Assembly (NCBI GenBank): GCA_032622095.1 | Contig: CP136068.1 | Location: 150,981,365-151,045,364, forward strand | Length of the DNA: 64,000 bases | Reading direction: 5' to 3' | From: Siphonodentalium dalli | Lineage: Eukaryota > Mollusca > Scaphopoda > Gadilida > Siphonodentaliidae | Part shown: piece after piece, positions 44,566-56,517 of the stretch | Layout: every line of letters begins with the position of its first letter | Position numbering within the stretch: the stretch's first letter is position 1 | Program-made: the position numbers and the translations under genes | Notes under the pieces: generated by a model | What the model was told of the DNA's origin: nothing | The model's database searches: none | Seen by the model: only the letters and a program-made list of their open reading frames with translations

Positions 44566-46748
44566 TCAATATAGATTAAGTGGTGGGTTATGGATGGACG
44601 CGTGAGTTTTCATTATTTTCATAGGTCGTAGTGTGGATGATTCTTCATCGACATCTCGCGGGTGTTTTTTGGGAAATGTCAAATCTTCTTGTGTGATTTG
44701 TATTTGAGGTTCCTTAGCTGGAGACAAATGAATATCTTTCGTGGCTTCATTGGGTATTGGTGGGGTTAGTCTGTGACGAAGTTGCATATCAGTTCCCTTT
44801 ATCATTTGGTTAAGTTTATTTCGTCGCTTTGCGATTTTAATTCGTCGCGTGTTGTGATTGCGTTGAGTCTGGTATTGGGAAATTTTCGTGATACACTGAA
44901 TAATGTATTTGCGACTTGAGATGGCAATCAGTAAAATTAATACGAACGTAATGACCGCGGGAATGATAATTTGGTAATAATCCTGTTTTTTCTTTTGTTT
45001 GATGGGTTGCAGGGATGTGACTGTTTGCAGAAAATCATATAATGATAGTTGCTTTATGGGGGGTAACTTGTTTGGAATCGATACTTGAGGGGGCAAGTTA
45101 TGAATTTGGGAAAATAATACTTCCATTGTGGCAATTTATGTAATTCAATAGTTGATTGTAATTGGGTTATTTGTGTCTTGATGGTGATGTTTGATGAGTT
45201 CAAAGTTGTGAATGCAATTAGTTTGATACTAGCTGATGTAGCTATGCACCTTGGTGGTAAAGTTATCGTTGCGATGGGGGGTAAAATTGTGATTCTATAC
45301 GGTCGTTTTCTTAAGAGATTGTGATGACAGTTTACTGTAAATGTATGAGCTTTCGTGGTTGTTATAAGCCATGTACATGCCGCCAGCTTAATAGCGGATG
45401 GTAAATTATACTGAGGGTAAATGGCTATAGGGCAATTTGTGGCGGTATTTTTTGTATCATTGGTGAATATGTTGAGTAGGCAGTTATGATTATGTGATGC
45501 GGCGATTGAAATTTTTTGAATTTTACAATATGGTAATTTGTTTAAAATACACGGGTGATTGTCACCAATGGTGGTATATTTGGATCGGTCGGGAGATAAT
45601 AGCAGGTAATTATGAGTAATATCGATTCGGGCAACTGTATATTTATTGTTGTGTCTGAGTCTTGGGTCTCGAGGGTCTAATGGATAAAAAAATGGTATAG
45701 CGCGGAATATGTCAAACTGCATTCTGATATCGCGTAAATAAATTGTTATGGTAATGATTAGTCTGCTGTCTGTGAGTATGGTTTGTGTCTTCAAATGTTG
45801 GTAATATTTTGCAATTCTATGGGGAATGGTAACTTCAAATGGGCTGGAAGTAATTTCGTTATACTGTCAAGTGCCTTTTTTAAATGTATTGGGCTTATGA
45901 TCTCCGGTGTAAATCGGTGGTTAATTAGAGAGGCAATTTGAACTTTAAGATGTCGCAAATATAATTTTGCTTGGATAACATCTTGTTGTATTTCGTGTAA
46001 TATTACTAGAAATTTAGCGTTGATGATTGTGAATATTTCAATTGTATGCACATGTTTTTGGGTTCGATGTGTTTCTTTTCGAAGTGTGGCTTGAATATTG
46101 GATATTGTTGTTGATAATGTGTTGACTCGTTGGCGATTTTCGTTTGAAATGACGCGTGTTATATTCATGATAGAATAAGCGGTTTGAGTATCGTGTTGGA
46201 TTTTTGTTTTGGTTTTGGTAGAGGGTTCGTATGTTATCTTCTACATGTGTAATATCTGACATCGAAGGGGTGCCAAATAAAAACTTAGCTATATCGCTTA
46301 TTACGGGTAATATTGCTCGTTTGAGTCTTTTGGTATTATGGAGTTGATAATAATTATGATATTCATATTGGATTTGTTTTGTTTCCGTGAGAGCCGCTGC
46401 TAATTCAGTTTGTAAATCTGTCAAAATGTTGATGAGATTAAAGTTAATGTTATTTGTCTCGTTCCTGAATGGAGGTTTGTTATGGTGATATGTGCTTTGA
46501 TGAAACGTGGCACAAATGCTATTGAGTTTATTTTGGGCCATCCTTATGTCGGTAGCGAGTCTTGCTATGTAGGTATAATATGGTGTGAGTTTGATTAGAA
46601 AACTGAGATCCCAATTTTCATTTGAGACCGCAATTTGCCGGTGATGCAAAAATAACATGTTCTGTCGAGTTAACATAGCGTCACTAGTTTGAAAGCCGAT
46701 GATAAGTATGAAGAGGGTCGCTTTAACGAAGTTTTCTGTAGGCTTCAT
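44566..46748 (-). pseudogene. env: env-like gene of the LTR element (fragmented)
   Basis: Opens at ATG 46748 with a hydrophobic signal-peptide-like stretch (about residues 9-22). A basic KRLKR tract followed by a hydrophobic segment at about 46320-46270 has the look of a furin site and fusion peptide of the baculovirus F-protein type found in insect errantiviruses. The frame is lost near 46180 and continues as three further overlapping frames (45791-46168, 45054-45794, 44566-45126). The last has a single membrane span of about 19 residues near 44970-44915 and a basic cytoplasmic tail. At least three frame changes mean that no full protein is made from this copy. Assignment rests on layout and cleavage region only. 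Confidence 0.72.
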
Positions 46749-46761
46749 ATCGCTTGCACCC

Positions 46762-46763
46762 CT
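46762..46763 (-). promoter_or_regulatory. Candidate splice acceptor for env-like mRNA
   Basis: On the minus strand a T-rich stretch ends in ACTTATAG at 46762, 14 nt before the ATG at 46748. A spliced subgenomic env mRNA is the rule in env-bearing retroelements. No donor was identified. Confidence 0.35.
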
Positions 46764-46835
46764 ATAAGTAAAAATATAGGTGTGTATTAGCGGGTTAGCC
46801 GGTATCTGATTATAAAGATAGATTCGCGTGGGCAT

Positions 46836-48865
46836 GGCTTTTATGGGTTAACTGGTTTAATTAATCGATGAGATTTTTCGGCCGGTGTAAGTTGTAATGT
46901 CATTCTCAGATTACTGTGTAAAATTGGTACCCCCAGAAATCGACGAAATATGACGTCACGCGATGCCAGTGTGTGTACCAATTAGCCGCGCTAGGCATGT
47001 CGACGAAGGTAATTAGTGGTATAGCGGTATAAATGCGTTGGCCATTACGGCTGTGAATTATCTTTGATAGCTGTTTGTGCCTATATAATTTAACGTGGGC
47101 TACATCGTGCTAATGCAGATTGGTTTCATTGAAAATATCACATGGGCATCTGAATGTGAACGACAAGTGGTATTGCTGTATTATTTATAAAATGTATGTG
47201 TCATAGGGTGTAGGTATACCAACAGTCATGTCAATATGGATATCAAAAGGCATATGAATAAATGCGTATTGTGTACTGCTATATATAGGTTCTTATTGCT
47301 ATATTTGACATGATTATTTGCGGAAATTTTTGTTGATTGTATAGTATTAGGGGAGTGCAATTGACGCATGGAATAGTAGTTCTATCTATATTGTAATGAT
47401 AATATTTGATCGCGCATTGTCACGCGGCTCTGGTTATCTTGGCGGTGGGGGGGGGGGGGGGGGGTATGTATACAATATCGTCGTGTTGGGAGATATTTTG
47501 CATGGTGATCTATATCGGTAGCATTGTATATGAATGGTAATTGTATGTTCCTATTTAATTGTATTGATATATTTGAACAAAATGTGTTTCTGACGTGATA
47601 TTTTGTTCCTGGACAAATTATATCGGAAATTTGTATTCCGTTGTCCTATTGGAACAACTCGATGATTGTACGTGTGTGGGATTTGGATGAAGAAACTTGA
47701 TGCTTCTATATACGTGGGTTCTATACATCGTTTCGCCTTAATGAATAGTAATGGTAGTATGAACTGATGTTGGACATGTGTTAATTTGAGTTATAAGATC
47801 CGATATAGGGCGTATATGAATATGTTATTAATGACAGTTAATCATTGGCAAGTATATTTGACAATAATATATGGGGTAGGGAAGAATATGAAAAATATTG
47901 CTTAAGGACTGACAATATTTGTGTCGTTTGGGATAAAGTGCACATGGTGAGCCTATTTTGGCACTGTATATGCACATTTTGGTAAGCGGCGGTATTGGGT
48001 GAAGTTTGTACGTGAATTTCGTGTTCACGTGTATTGGATTTTTGTTTTATGCACGATATAGATGCATGTGGGGTCCGTGTATTGCGCGTTACATGTATGT
48101 AAGAGTGAGCTTCAGTTAGCTCTGTACATGTATCTGGGATTTTTATGCACGATTGTGCACTGTGTGTTCTATACATGTTAAGTTAACTGGGCCTTGATTG
48201 GCCGTTAACATGTACGTTGTATTTGGAGATTTTCTTGTGGAAGGGGGTTTGGGTGTTATGGAAATTGGATGGGGAATTGTATCTCACTAGATACGTGGGG
48301 GGGGGGTAAGCGTACTAAATCGTTAAGGAAGGTTCACCTATCGGTGTTCATGTCGTAATAATTGGTGTGTGTGTGTCACTTAAGTTTGATATTATGATAC
48401 ACTTGTGAGGTTGTGAACCTTGGTTAATTATTTCGTCTAAATAGGATTATTTGAGTTTGATGAATAATTATGGATAGTTTTGGTTATGTTATGAGGCAGA
48501 AAAATTGGCTGGGTAATGTTTGTTTATGTTATTAGTTTATGTTGAAATATTCCTATTTATTGATATGATACTTGTGTAACATATTTTTATTGTATTTATT
48601 TATTTTATTTTTTTGAGGGAAGCAAGTTTTAGCCCTGTGTGCATGGTGCACCGATGCACACTGGACTTGCCAGCATTGAGTTATATCTGATTATTAGATG
48701 ATGTTTAGTGTGTTTATTTATCATTGGATATTATGTTTAGATGTATCGAAGAGATATCGCTTGATAGATGGTTAGATGTTAGCGGGAACAGGGGTTTGTA
48801 ATATATATTTGAGATAGATAGTGCCTAGCATGTCCCTCGGGAATCTTCGAGAGTGCTTGTTTGGT
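46836..48865. other. Region between env-like gene and antisense promoter
   Basis: About 2 kb without a supportable gene. It includes a run of 18 G at 47447-47464, a G run near 48297-48306 and a long hairpin at 48637-48661 with arms GTGTGCAT/ATGCACAC around the palindrome GGTGCACC. Outer CAAGT/ACTTG arms extend that hairpin to about 48622-48673. Short minus-strand frames at 47828-48176 show no recognisable protein. Confidence 0.6.
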
Positions 48866-48926
48866 TTGGCACAGCGTCCCGATTCCATACGGACGCTATC
48901 TGCCAATATGAGATAAGTATATAAGG
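48866..48926 (+). promoter_or_regulatory. Dyad plus TATA box upstream of the antisense ORF
   Basis: A double inverted repeat is centred near 48885: TTGGCA (48866-48871) with TGCCAA (48901-48906), enclosing GCGTCC (48874-48879) with GGACGC (48891-48896). TATATAAGG follows at 48918-48926, 43 nt before an ATG. The outer arms resemble an NFI-type site but with wide spacing. Promoter function is inferred. Confidence 0.5.
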
Positions 48927-48969
48927 TGTGGGAATATCGACAAGGGTTATTTCTGACATAATTTTCATT

Positions 48970-49245
48970 ATGTCTGATTACCTGCGATTTTTGGAGGCTG
49001 AGGTTGCTGTGTTAGAAACGAGCCAATATGAGGTAACCATGCAATATGTGGATCACATATTGGCATTTTATGATGTTATAGTTGCTGTGTGCCTGGCTGG
49101 AGGGACCAGTATAGATTGGGCACGGTATTTGAGTACCGTGTCTGAATTAGAACGATGCCACAAGGTGATAAATCTCCGGCTGGAGATTATAGATGAGAGG
49201 CAGAGGATAATAGACCTATGGAGCCAACATCGGAGAGTGCTATAA
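48970..49245 (+). CDS. Antisense ORF inside the LTR element, unknown function
   Basis: 91 aa from ATG 48970 to TAA, on the strand opposite to gag, pol and env. The composition is protein-like: acidic, rich in Leu, Ile, Val, Glu and Arg, with long predicted helical stretches (FLEAEVAVLET; INLRLEIIDERQRIIDLW) and one Trp pair. No domain recognised, no signal peptide. It is preceded by a TATA box and dyad. No clear poly(A) signal was found after it. It could be an antisense accessory gene, a captured host exon or chance. Confidence 0.45.
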   Translation: MSDYLRFLEAEVAVLETSQYEVTMQYVDHILAFYDVIVAVCLAGGTSIDWARYLSTVSELERCHKVINLRLEIIDERQRIIDLWSQHRRVL

Positions 49246-50661
49246 GAAGATGTTGGTGTGACTGCTGCCCCTGAAGAATTCGGACCGTCCCTGGATCAAG
49301 AGCTGGCTTGCATTCTGCAAGCTGGCACGGTGTTTAGCCAACAATAACATGAATTGAATTGTTTTTGTGGTTATTCACCGTGTTAGCCTGTAGAAATAAC
49401 ATCTTGCTGATAAATTCAGTGAAAAGAAATGTATTTTTTTTTTTTGTTGTTGTTGTTGTTATTGTTGTAATCGTGGTAATGGCCCAAAGGTGTTAATATT
49501 GGTTGAGCTACAAAGAGTAACTTTTGTAAACGTGCTAAATCGCCAAAGATTATTTAATTATAGTCTAAGATTGGTTGAAATGTAAAGAGATAAATATATT
49601 ATTAGACCGCTGCCAAGAGTTCAATACTGTTATTGATTGGATTATCTAAGTTTTAGAATGAAGAGCGTTTGTTTGTTCGAGGGGGGGGGGCGGTGTAATG
49701 GTGACTTTCATATTAGGATTGGGAAATACTGAATATCTGGGTGATGCATGCCGTGGTTAATATTCCACACGCCATATAACAAAAGGCGTTTAGTGGCAAT
49801 TTTAGGGTGTCATGACCTAAAATAAGGTCGGACAAATGTCCGTTACAATGAGATAGGGATTGGGGAAGTGTTGTTGATGGGATAAATGCCGTGGTTTATG
49901 TACCAATCGCTCTATAATGAAGAGCGTTTTGTGGCGGTATTGGGGGGGGGGTGATATTGAGGGAAATATGCCGTGATTATTGTATCAACTACTATATAAT
50001 ATATATAGTGTATTGTGGCGTTGGTGGGTGGGGGTGTCTACATTGAGGGATAATATGCCGTGGTTTCTGTACCAATCGTTCTTATGATAAAGAGCGTTGT
50101 TTGGCAGGAGGGGGGGGGGGTGGTATTGAGGGAAATATGCCGTGATCACTGTATAACCTACTGTATAATATATAGTGTATTGTAGGATTCGTTTGCTATG
50201 TCAATGAATATATGATTGAGTTAAGCATATTGGAGGGAATGAAGATGTAACTGAGTCATGAACGGGATTTTGCGATATTTCGGAGATTGGTGCGAGAGAC
50301 AATGATCGACATATTGGCATGTTTCGTGAATAAACAATTATTCAAAGACGCCGAGTGTCAGTCATTAGCGAAAGATATATATTACATGTCGGTTAAATTT
50401 ACTTCGGCATCATGACTCAATGCACACCTGTTAGCGATAATTGAATTAGAGATTTGGGAAACGAGATGATGCCCTGTTTAATGATCAAAAACCACTGGTG
50501 TGAACGAAGTTTATCGTTTGGGTGTCTATCTCTGTGCCGAAGGGGGTGGGATGGGAGAATTGCAGTAGGGTTATGCCTTTGTAAGATCTGTTTTATATAA
50601 TATTAATAAAAGTTATGTAAATTATCTATCATTAGTGATTGTGAGATACTTTGATACATGA
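49246..50661. repeat. Non-coding region with degenerate hairpin/G-tract repeats
   Basis: No sense gene. From 49748 a motif ATGCCGTG recurs at 49748, 49886, 49968, 50055 and 50137, with later spacings of 82-87 bp. Most copies are followed by a short inverted repeat, for example CGCTCT/AGAGCG at 49908-49926, and then by a long G run on the plus strand (49942-49951, about 50109-50120). A related hairpin and G run is at 49660-49690. A perfect 7-bp stem GCTTGCA/TGCAAGC lies at about 49306-49322. Confidence 0.75.
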
Positions 50662-51990
50662 CTATGAATGTTCGATATCAGTTGTCATCTGATATAAATC
50701 ATATGTTTCCATACTTTCGTTTGACCAATTTGTCGAACAGCTGTCGGGTGATGTATATTGGAAGGAATTAGAAAACGATGAATCTTTAGGCGTGTGTTTG
50801 GAGTATGGTGAATATAATTTACGATGCCGGCCGCGTTTGTTATCTGCGCGATCCGATTTTGTGTCTGGCGTCGTACTATAATAATTTTGTGTAATTAATT
50901 TGTGTTTTATGACATTTGGTTCCTGTGTTTGGGGCCTAGATTGGTCGCTGGGTGATAAATCCGGGGGTGATTGGCTGTCTGTTTTATTAAAATGTTTCGA
51001 AGCCATGAGTCTGTTGGCTAATTCAGCCAATGGTATTGAAGAGCTGTCGTCTGTGTTTGAGCGCTCAAGTTGAGCGCGCTTAATTGCCGTGGTTTTGAGG
51101 TCATCGTCTGATTCCAATGTGGATTGAGAGCTATTATTATCGACAGTGGCTTCACTCGGTGGAAATGCAAATCGATTATGTCGTTTATTTTTTAAGTGAT
51201 TGGGAATTTGAGGTGTAGGCCAATCAATGGGGGATGGTTTGATGTGTTTAGCATGTGATTTTGTTAATTTAGCAGATAGGTCATGTCTTAATATGTAAGA
51301 TATGGGGCCTGTCTGTTTCAAGATACGCCAAAACGGCTCATATTTAAATGAAAATTTGTGATTTGGTTGGTGGATTTTGTAATAGACGGATTGGCCTATT
51401 TTAAAGGTTGGAATAGATCCACCTTTGTTCTGTTTGTGGTTGCGAGAGGCTGTTTCGAGAAGAGATTTTGTAGTTTTAAAAATAATGTGTTGATTTTGAA
51501 GCGTGGTGGCTAAAAAATCCTCTCCTAAATACTTTTCTCTGTGTGTTAAAATTCGGTCTATGCTTATCTGTGGTTCTCTAAAAAAAGTTAGAAAAAATGG
51601 TGAATGTGTATGTACACTGGAACAATGGAAGTTCATTGCTTGTGATGCATAATTTAGATATAGGTCCCAATTTTCTACATTTGCTTGGGTGATTGTTGAA
51701 ATGATTGATGCTAGACTTCTATGCGATCGTTCTGATTTACCGTTACTTTGGGTTCTGTAGAACGAAGTGAGGCGGTGATTGATATGGTAATATTTACAAA
51801 ATTCAGTGAAGGTAGAGTTTGCAAACTCGGACCCATTATCTGTTAATATTTCTTCAACTGATCCAAATAAAGTGAAATACTCTGAATTCAATCTTTCTAA
51901 AATTGTATCCACCATTTTGTTAGGTAATGCGTATGCTAAAGTATGTAATGAAAATTGATCAATAATAGTTAAGATAAATAGATGACTGTG
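50662..51990 (-). pseudogene. pol: pol of the LTR element: integrase core and C-terminal tail
   Basis: Continues the integrase core in the third frame with LTDNGSEF (second Asp) and SNGKSERSHRSL (catalytic Glu). A GPY/F-like module follows (PFWRILKQTGPISYIL). The last 180 residues are Ser/Asp/Lys-rich and disordered-looking; no chromodomain is seen. Integrase joins element DNA to the chromosome. Confidence 0.88.
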
Positions 51991-51991
51991 T

Positions 51992-52850
51992 TTTGGGGGA
52001 AAATGGTCCCATAAGATCGATAGCTATGAGTTGTCCTGGCCTTGATGGGGCAGTGACTGGTTGAAGCGGGATTTTTGGATTATAAGCATTTCGTTGTCGG
52101 CATGTATGACAATTGTTTATGTATGTGACAATTTTTGCAAACAACTGAGGTGTGTAATATCTGTTCCGTATGGTCGCGTATAGCGATTGTACCGCTCTAT
52201 GGCCGAGACTGTGATATTGGGATATAACTTCTTGTGCTATTTTGTCCGTTATATATATACGTAATTTAGGTATGTCATTATATATTGATATATAGTGTAG
52301 GATACCATCTTTGAGAATAAAGGTTTTTGCTAATTTTTCGGGTATATTTGTTGATTGCATTTGTTTGATAATCTCGGAGATTGTGTGGTCTCCTGATTGT
52401 TCATCTCTTATATTAGTTATAGGAGGAAGGACCGGGCTGTCGTCGAGATCAACTGGTGGTTCGGAATCCGTTTTCTGTTTTGGTTGTTTTTTTTGTTTTG
52501 AAAATTCCTGAATATCTTTCATGTCAAGTATATTAATATCCTGTACAAGGGGATTGGTGGGTGGATTTGGGTCGCTATCGGTGCAAGAATTGATGCACGG
52601 GTGTGTGTCGGGGTTTATCCGACTGCAAAAATCTGCCGTAACATTGTTCGTGCCTTTAATATAAGTAATTTTTGGGTTCAATGCTGATATTTCCAAAAAC
52701 CATTTTTGAATTTTTGTGTTTATCAGATCCTGTTTTTTAAATATGTGGATGAGGGGTAAGTGATCTGTTTTAATCTCTACTTGGGATCCTTGTAAGTAAA
52801 ATTTAAATTGCCTTGCAAACGTATATATCGCGAATGTGTTTTTTACTGGC
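51992..52850 (-). pseudogene. pol: pol of the LTR element: RNase H end and integrase zinc domain
   Basis: After the frameshift the RNase H resumes with the usual FYL..EIKTDHLPL segment carrying its second Asp. The integrase zinc-binding domain follows as HSLGH and, about 30 residues on, CHTC. The first catalytic Asp of the integrase core is in AIDLMGPF. A second frameshift near 52000, in a C5A4 homopolymer stretch, ends the frame, which closes at 51959. Confidence 0.88.
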
Positions 52851-54770
52851 GAACGCGATTGGTAGTTCAACGTGTTTATCATCTTGGCTATGAGCATATT
52901 GTGATAGTATCGCCCCGATACTATGTATAGATGCATCTACTGTCAGAATGAACAGTTTGTCAGGATTTGGGTAAGCTAAGATGGGGGCGGTTGCTAAGCT
53001 TTCTTTAAGCGCGTCGAACGCTGTATGGCACGGCGCATCCCACACAAATTTAGCATATTTGGCTGTGAGTTTGATTAAAGGCAATGCCGTCGATGCGAAA
53101 GTAGGAGAATATGACCTGTAAAAATTAAGAATTCCCAGTAATCTGCGGACTTCTTTAACTGATTTCGGAGGTGGTAGAGACTTGATAATTGAAATTTTTT
53201 CAGGGTCAGGGGATGTGCCCTTGTCAGAAATAATATGCTTTAAAAATTTAACTTGTGGTTGGCAAAATTTAGATTTTGATAGTTTAACTATTAAGCCGTA
53301 TTCCCTGAGTCTGTCAAATAATTTTGTGAGCTGCTGTATATGCGTTTGAGGATCGGAGCTATGACAGATCAGGTCATCGACAAATCCTTCTACAAATGGT
53401 AAATCGTGTAGGGCCATGTTCATGAGTTTTAAAAAATACCCTGAGCTCGAGACATATCCCATCGGGGCTCTTTGATAACTGTATTGTCCTTCGGACGTAT
53501 TCATAGTTAATATGGGAACAACTTCGGGTACGACTCCAATAACATGATAAGCATTTGATAAATCAAAGATACTGAAAATAGTTGAGCCGAGTAACTTGGA
53601 CGATATTTCTGTAAAACTAGGCATAGACCATTTTAATGGAATGGAAACATCATTGAGTTTTCTGAGATCGATTACCAATCGATAATTGGGAGTACCATCG
53701 GGATTGGGTGTGGCTTTGCGTATGAGGAGACTGGGAAATCCCCACGATGAGTGGGCAGTTGGTCTAATAATGTCTGCGTCTAATAATTTTTTTATCTCAG
53801 CAGCCATAATTCGTTGTTTGTTCAGTGGTGTCGGATATTTTTTGCAAAAAATAGGTAAAGTATTTGGTTTGAGGTCGATTTTCATTTTAATTTTTGGACA
53901 ATATCCTATCTTGTTTATGTCATTTGTAAAAACATCAGGGTATTGTGATACTAGTTGCAATATCTGCTGTTTAAGGTGTTGAGGTGCCACGATATCATTG
54001 ACAGATATAGGTTGAGTCTTGGTGACTGGAGGGTTAATGTCTTGCCGGTCACCTATGGTGTTTATACTGTGTTTGTTTGGCGGAGATGAGTTAATGTTTT
54101 GCTCATCGGATGCCGTGCATATCATTTGCTCTTGAGTGCCAAATGCTTGTGCTATCACACGGCCTTTCCTAATGGACATATGTGACGCCGATTGGTTTTC
54201 TATCATGACGCAAATATTGGGATTATTTGCATCTGCTAGCGTGTCGGTTACATGTACATTTGGTTCGTGTTCGAAAATGGACATGTTACCTTTGCCTATT
54301 CGGATTATAGGTGTGTTAAACATATCATTTGGCCCTATGAGTCTGCCTGTTATGATGGCGCATGAGTGGGGTGATAATGAAACGTTATTTGTTGATCGGA
54401 TGAGTGATGCAATGTGACCATCCCTTAACATCGGGTATAATTGATTCTGTATTCTGAATTTTTCTAGATCAAAGTAAAGTCTAATACTGTGTTGTTTCAT
54501 AAAATCGCGCCCTAAAATGCAAGGACGTGACAAGGTTGCACATATGACAAATTTGTGAGTAAGAATGAGTTTTCCGATTCTAAATGTGAGATGTGTGGAT
54601 CCAAAAACTTTCATTGGTGTACCATCGGCTGATGTGAGTAACACATGTTCTTTAATTAAAGGTGGTCGATTTGGCATGGATCTATAAATGTCGTATTTCA
54701 AGCAACTGGTGGTTGCCCCGGAGTCTAATAGTGATCTAATCCGTTGTTTGTGTATTTTAATGATAGTTGA
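52803..54770 (-). pseudogene. pol: pol of the LTR element: protease, reverse transcriptase, start of RNase H
   Basis: The aspartic protease active site DSGA lies just after the TGA, at about 54720-54731, and the C-terminal protease motif ILGRDF follows about 60 codons on. RT spans about residues 290-480 counted from 54701: RLVIDLRKLN, FSIFDLSNAYH with a catalytic Asp at 380, and the FVDD box at 440-443. RNase H begins at LTVDAS (Asp about 589). The frame then leaves the domain around 52840 and ends at 52803; the rest of RNase H continues in another frame. These enzymes mature the particle and copy element RNA to DNA. Confidence 0.9.
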
Positions 54771-55364
54771 TCATGGTGTTTGGTTTAGAGCACCATCTGT
54801 CATATCACTTGGATATTTAAGTACTGGTATAGTGTGTTGTATGGGTTTGACTGGTGGTATTATAGGGTTAATTGCAGTATTGGAATGTGATTCGCGAGAA
54901 CTGGTGCATGTTGATTTTCTTTTGGATGATGAGTAAGAATTAGTAATGTGTTGGTGCTTGGGCTTTTCAAGGCGATTCAGGGTTTTAAATTGGGGAGGAA
55001 AGGTTAAATCCAGAAGTGGTGAGATAGACTTATTGGAAGAATTATGAAATCTGGGTTTCATAGAGGAACACCTGCTATGGCAGAAAGTGGTATGTGTTAC
55101 GTGCCTGTGGCGAGGGAGATCAAGTGGAGGCCGCGTACGGTAATTAATATATCGTTGGTTTTGGCAGTTTGGTGGTAGTGTGGGGTAATGATTAATGGAC
55201 TGCAGCTGTGAATTATAGACTCTATGCTTTTGAGATTCGTATGTTCGATGATCTTTAGCATATCTATGATTGTGGTTGTATATTGTGCTAATTTGATGTG
55301 TTATTGGACTCATTGCCTTGCGTTGGTGGGTGGGGGTGAAATTTTTGATGCAATGAGTCCTCAT
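54771..55364 (-). pseudogene. pol: pol of the LTR element, N-terminal linker segment
   Basis: 197 codons opening at ATG 55364 (overlap ATGA with the gag stop) and closed by TGA at 54771-54773. The same frame continues into the protease. It is Pro/His/Arg/Ser-rich with no recognised domain and probably represents the spacer between Gag and protease. Confidence 0.65.
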
Positions 55365-56503
55365 CTGTTTAAAAATTGGTTGTTATTTTGAGCCCGACGT
55401 CTGCATTGGTCTGTGGTATGATTGTTTAATCTGCAGTATGTACAGAAGAGATGTCGTTGAGCTGTTGTAGTATATCTTGCATCCATGGTCTGGATGCGGT
55501 TTGGATGGGAGACCCTTGGTTCAGAGTAGGGGTGGTGAGAATTTGAAGGTTGGGGCCTGTGGGGGTGATCATTGATTCGGTGTCTGTCTTTGGATTGACG
55601 GGGGTTGTAAGTGGATTGTGATGGCCCTCTTGGAATGTGCCGATGGTTATTGTCGATATCCATTGGTTGAGGGGATTGTAACTGTGGGAATTGGTTATAA
55701 TCATTATGATGTTCACCGTAACGTAAGCGATAGCGTTGCCGAAGGTTCATTTCGCGTAGGGCGATATCAGTAGCTCTATCAAGCGTTATGGGGTCGTCTT
55801 TGAGAAGTCTGAATTTAATACTAGAGTCGCGAATACCGTCGGAAAAAAATGCTACTAATTGTGTTTGCACTGCTCTTGTGTTAATTTCATCAGTATACGC
55901 GTGTTTAGCAAGGGTACGTATGCGTTATGCAAACATGGCAATTGTTTCCGTATGTCTCTGCCTAATGGCTCGTAATGAGGAAATGGCTTGAGGCGAATCA
56001 GTTATGGAACTGAATAATGAGCGTAACTGTGATTTCAGATCGGTCCAGGTGAACGTGAATTTTCCGTCTGTGTTATTTTCATTTATGAAGCGTTGAATAA
56101 ATTCAGAAACTTGAGATTTACATGTCTGAGCGGCAATTTTTATGATAGTCTCATCTTGTGCCAAAATCGCGCGGGAGTATTTTTCCACCGCATGGACCCA
56201 TTGGGGAAAAGTGTCAGGCTTGCCATCGAAGGGTTCAATAATGGAATTCATTCCCAGCAGTGCTGTTATTGTTGTCTGTGTTTTTAAACTTTCAGTCTGG
56301 TCGCGGATAGAACTAGTGAAATGGCTAATTTCATGGGTAAGCCGTGACAATAGCAAGTTCTGATTATCTTTGCCCATTTCATTAGTAATGTCTGTGTGGG
56401 GGGGTCTGGCGGTTGATCGGTCCGTTTCCCTGTTTAATTCAAGGTGATGCTGATAATTGGTTGGATGAAAATAATCGCTGCTCTGCGGAGGTGGTGACTC
56501 CAT
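55361..56503 (-). pseudogene. gag: gag of the LTR element (one in-frame stop)
   Basis: Frame opens at ATG 56503. A capsid-type segment reads IEPFDGKPDTFPQWVHAVEK at about residues 92-111, the usual start of a retrotransposon Gag capsid. A TAA at about 55925-55927 interrupts it after about 192 residues; the same frame continues to 55361. The C-terminal part is Pro/His/Arg-rich and has one nucleocapsid knuckle, CTYCRLNNHTTDQC (CX2CX4HX4C). Gag forms the particle and binds the element RNA. Its last bases overlap the next frame by 4 nt, so pol would need frameshifting or reinitiation. Confidence 0.85.
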
Positions 56504-56517
56504 TATGTTATTAAGGA

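Noticed and set aside
47828-48176. Two overlapping minus-strand frames of 66 and 112 aa between pol and env
   Set aside because: Overlapping frames with biased composition and no recognised motif; not supported as genes.
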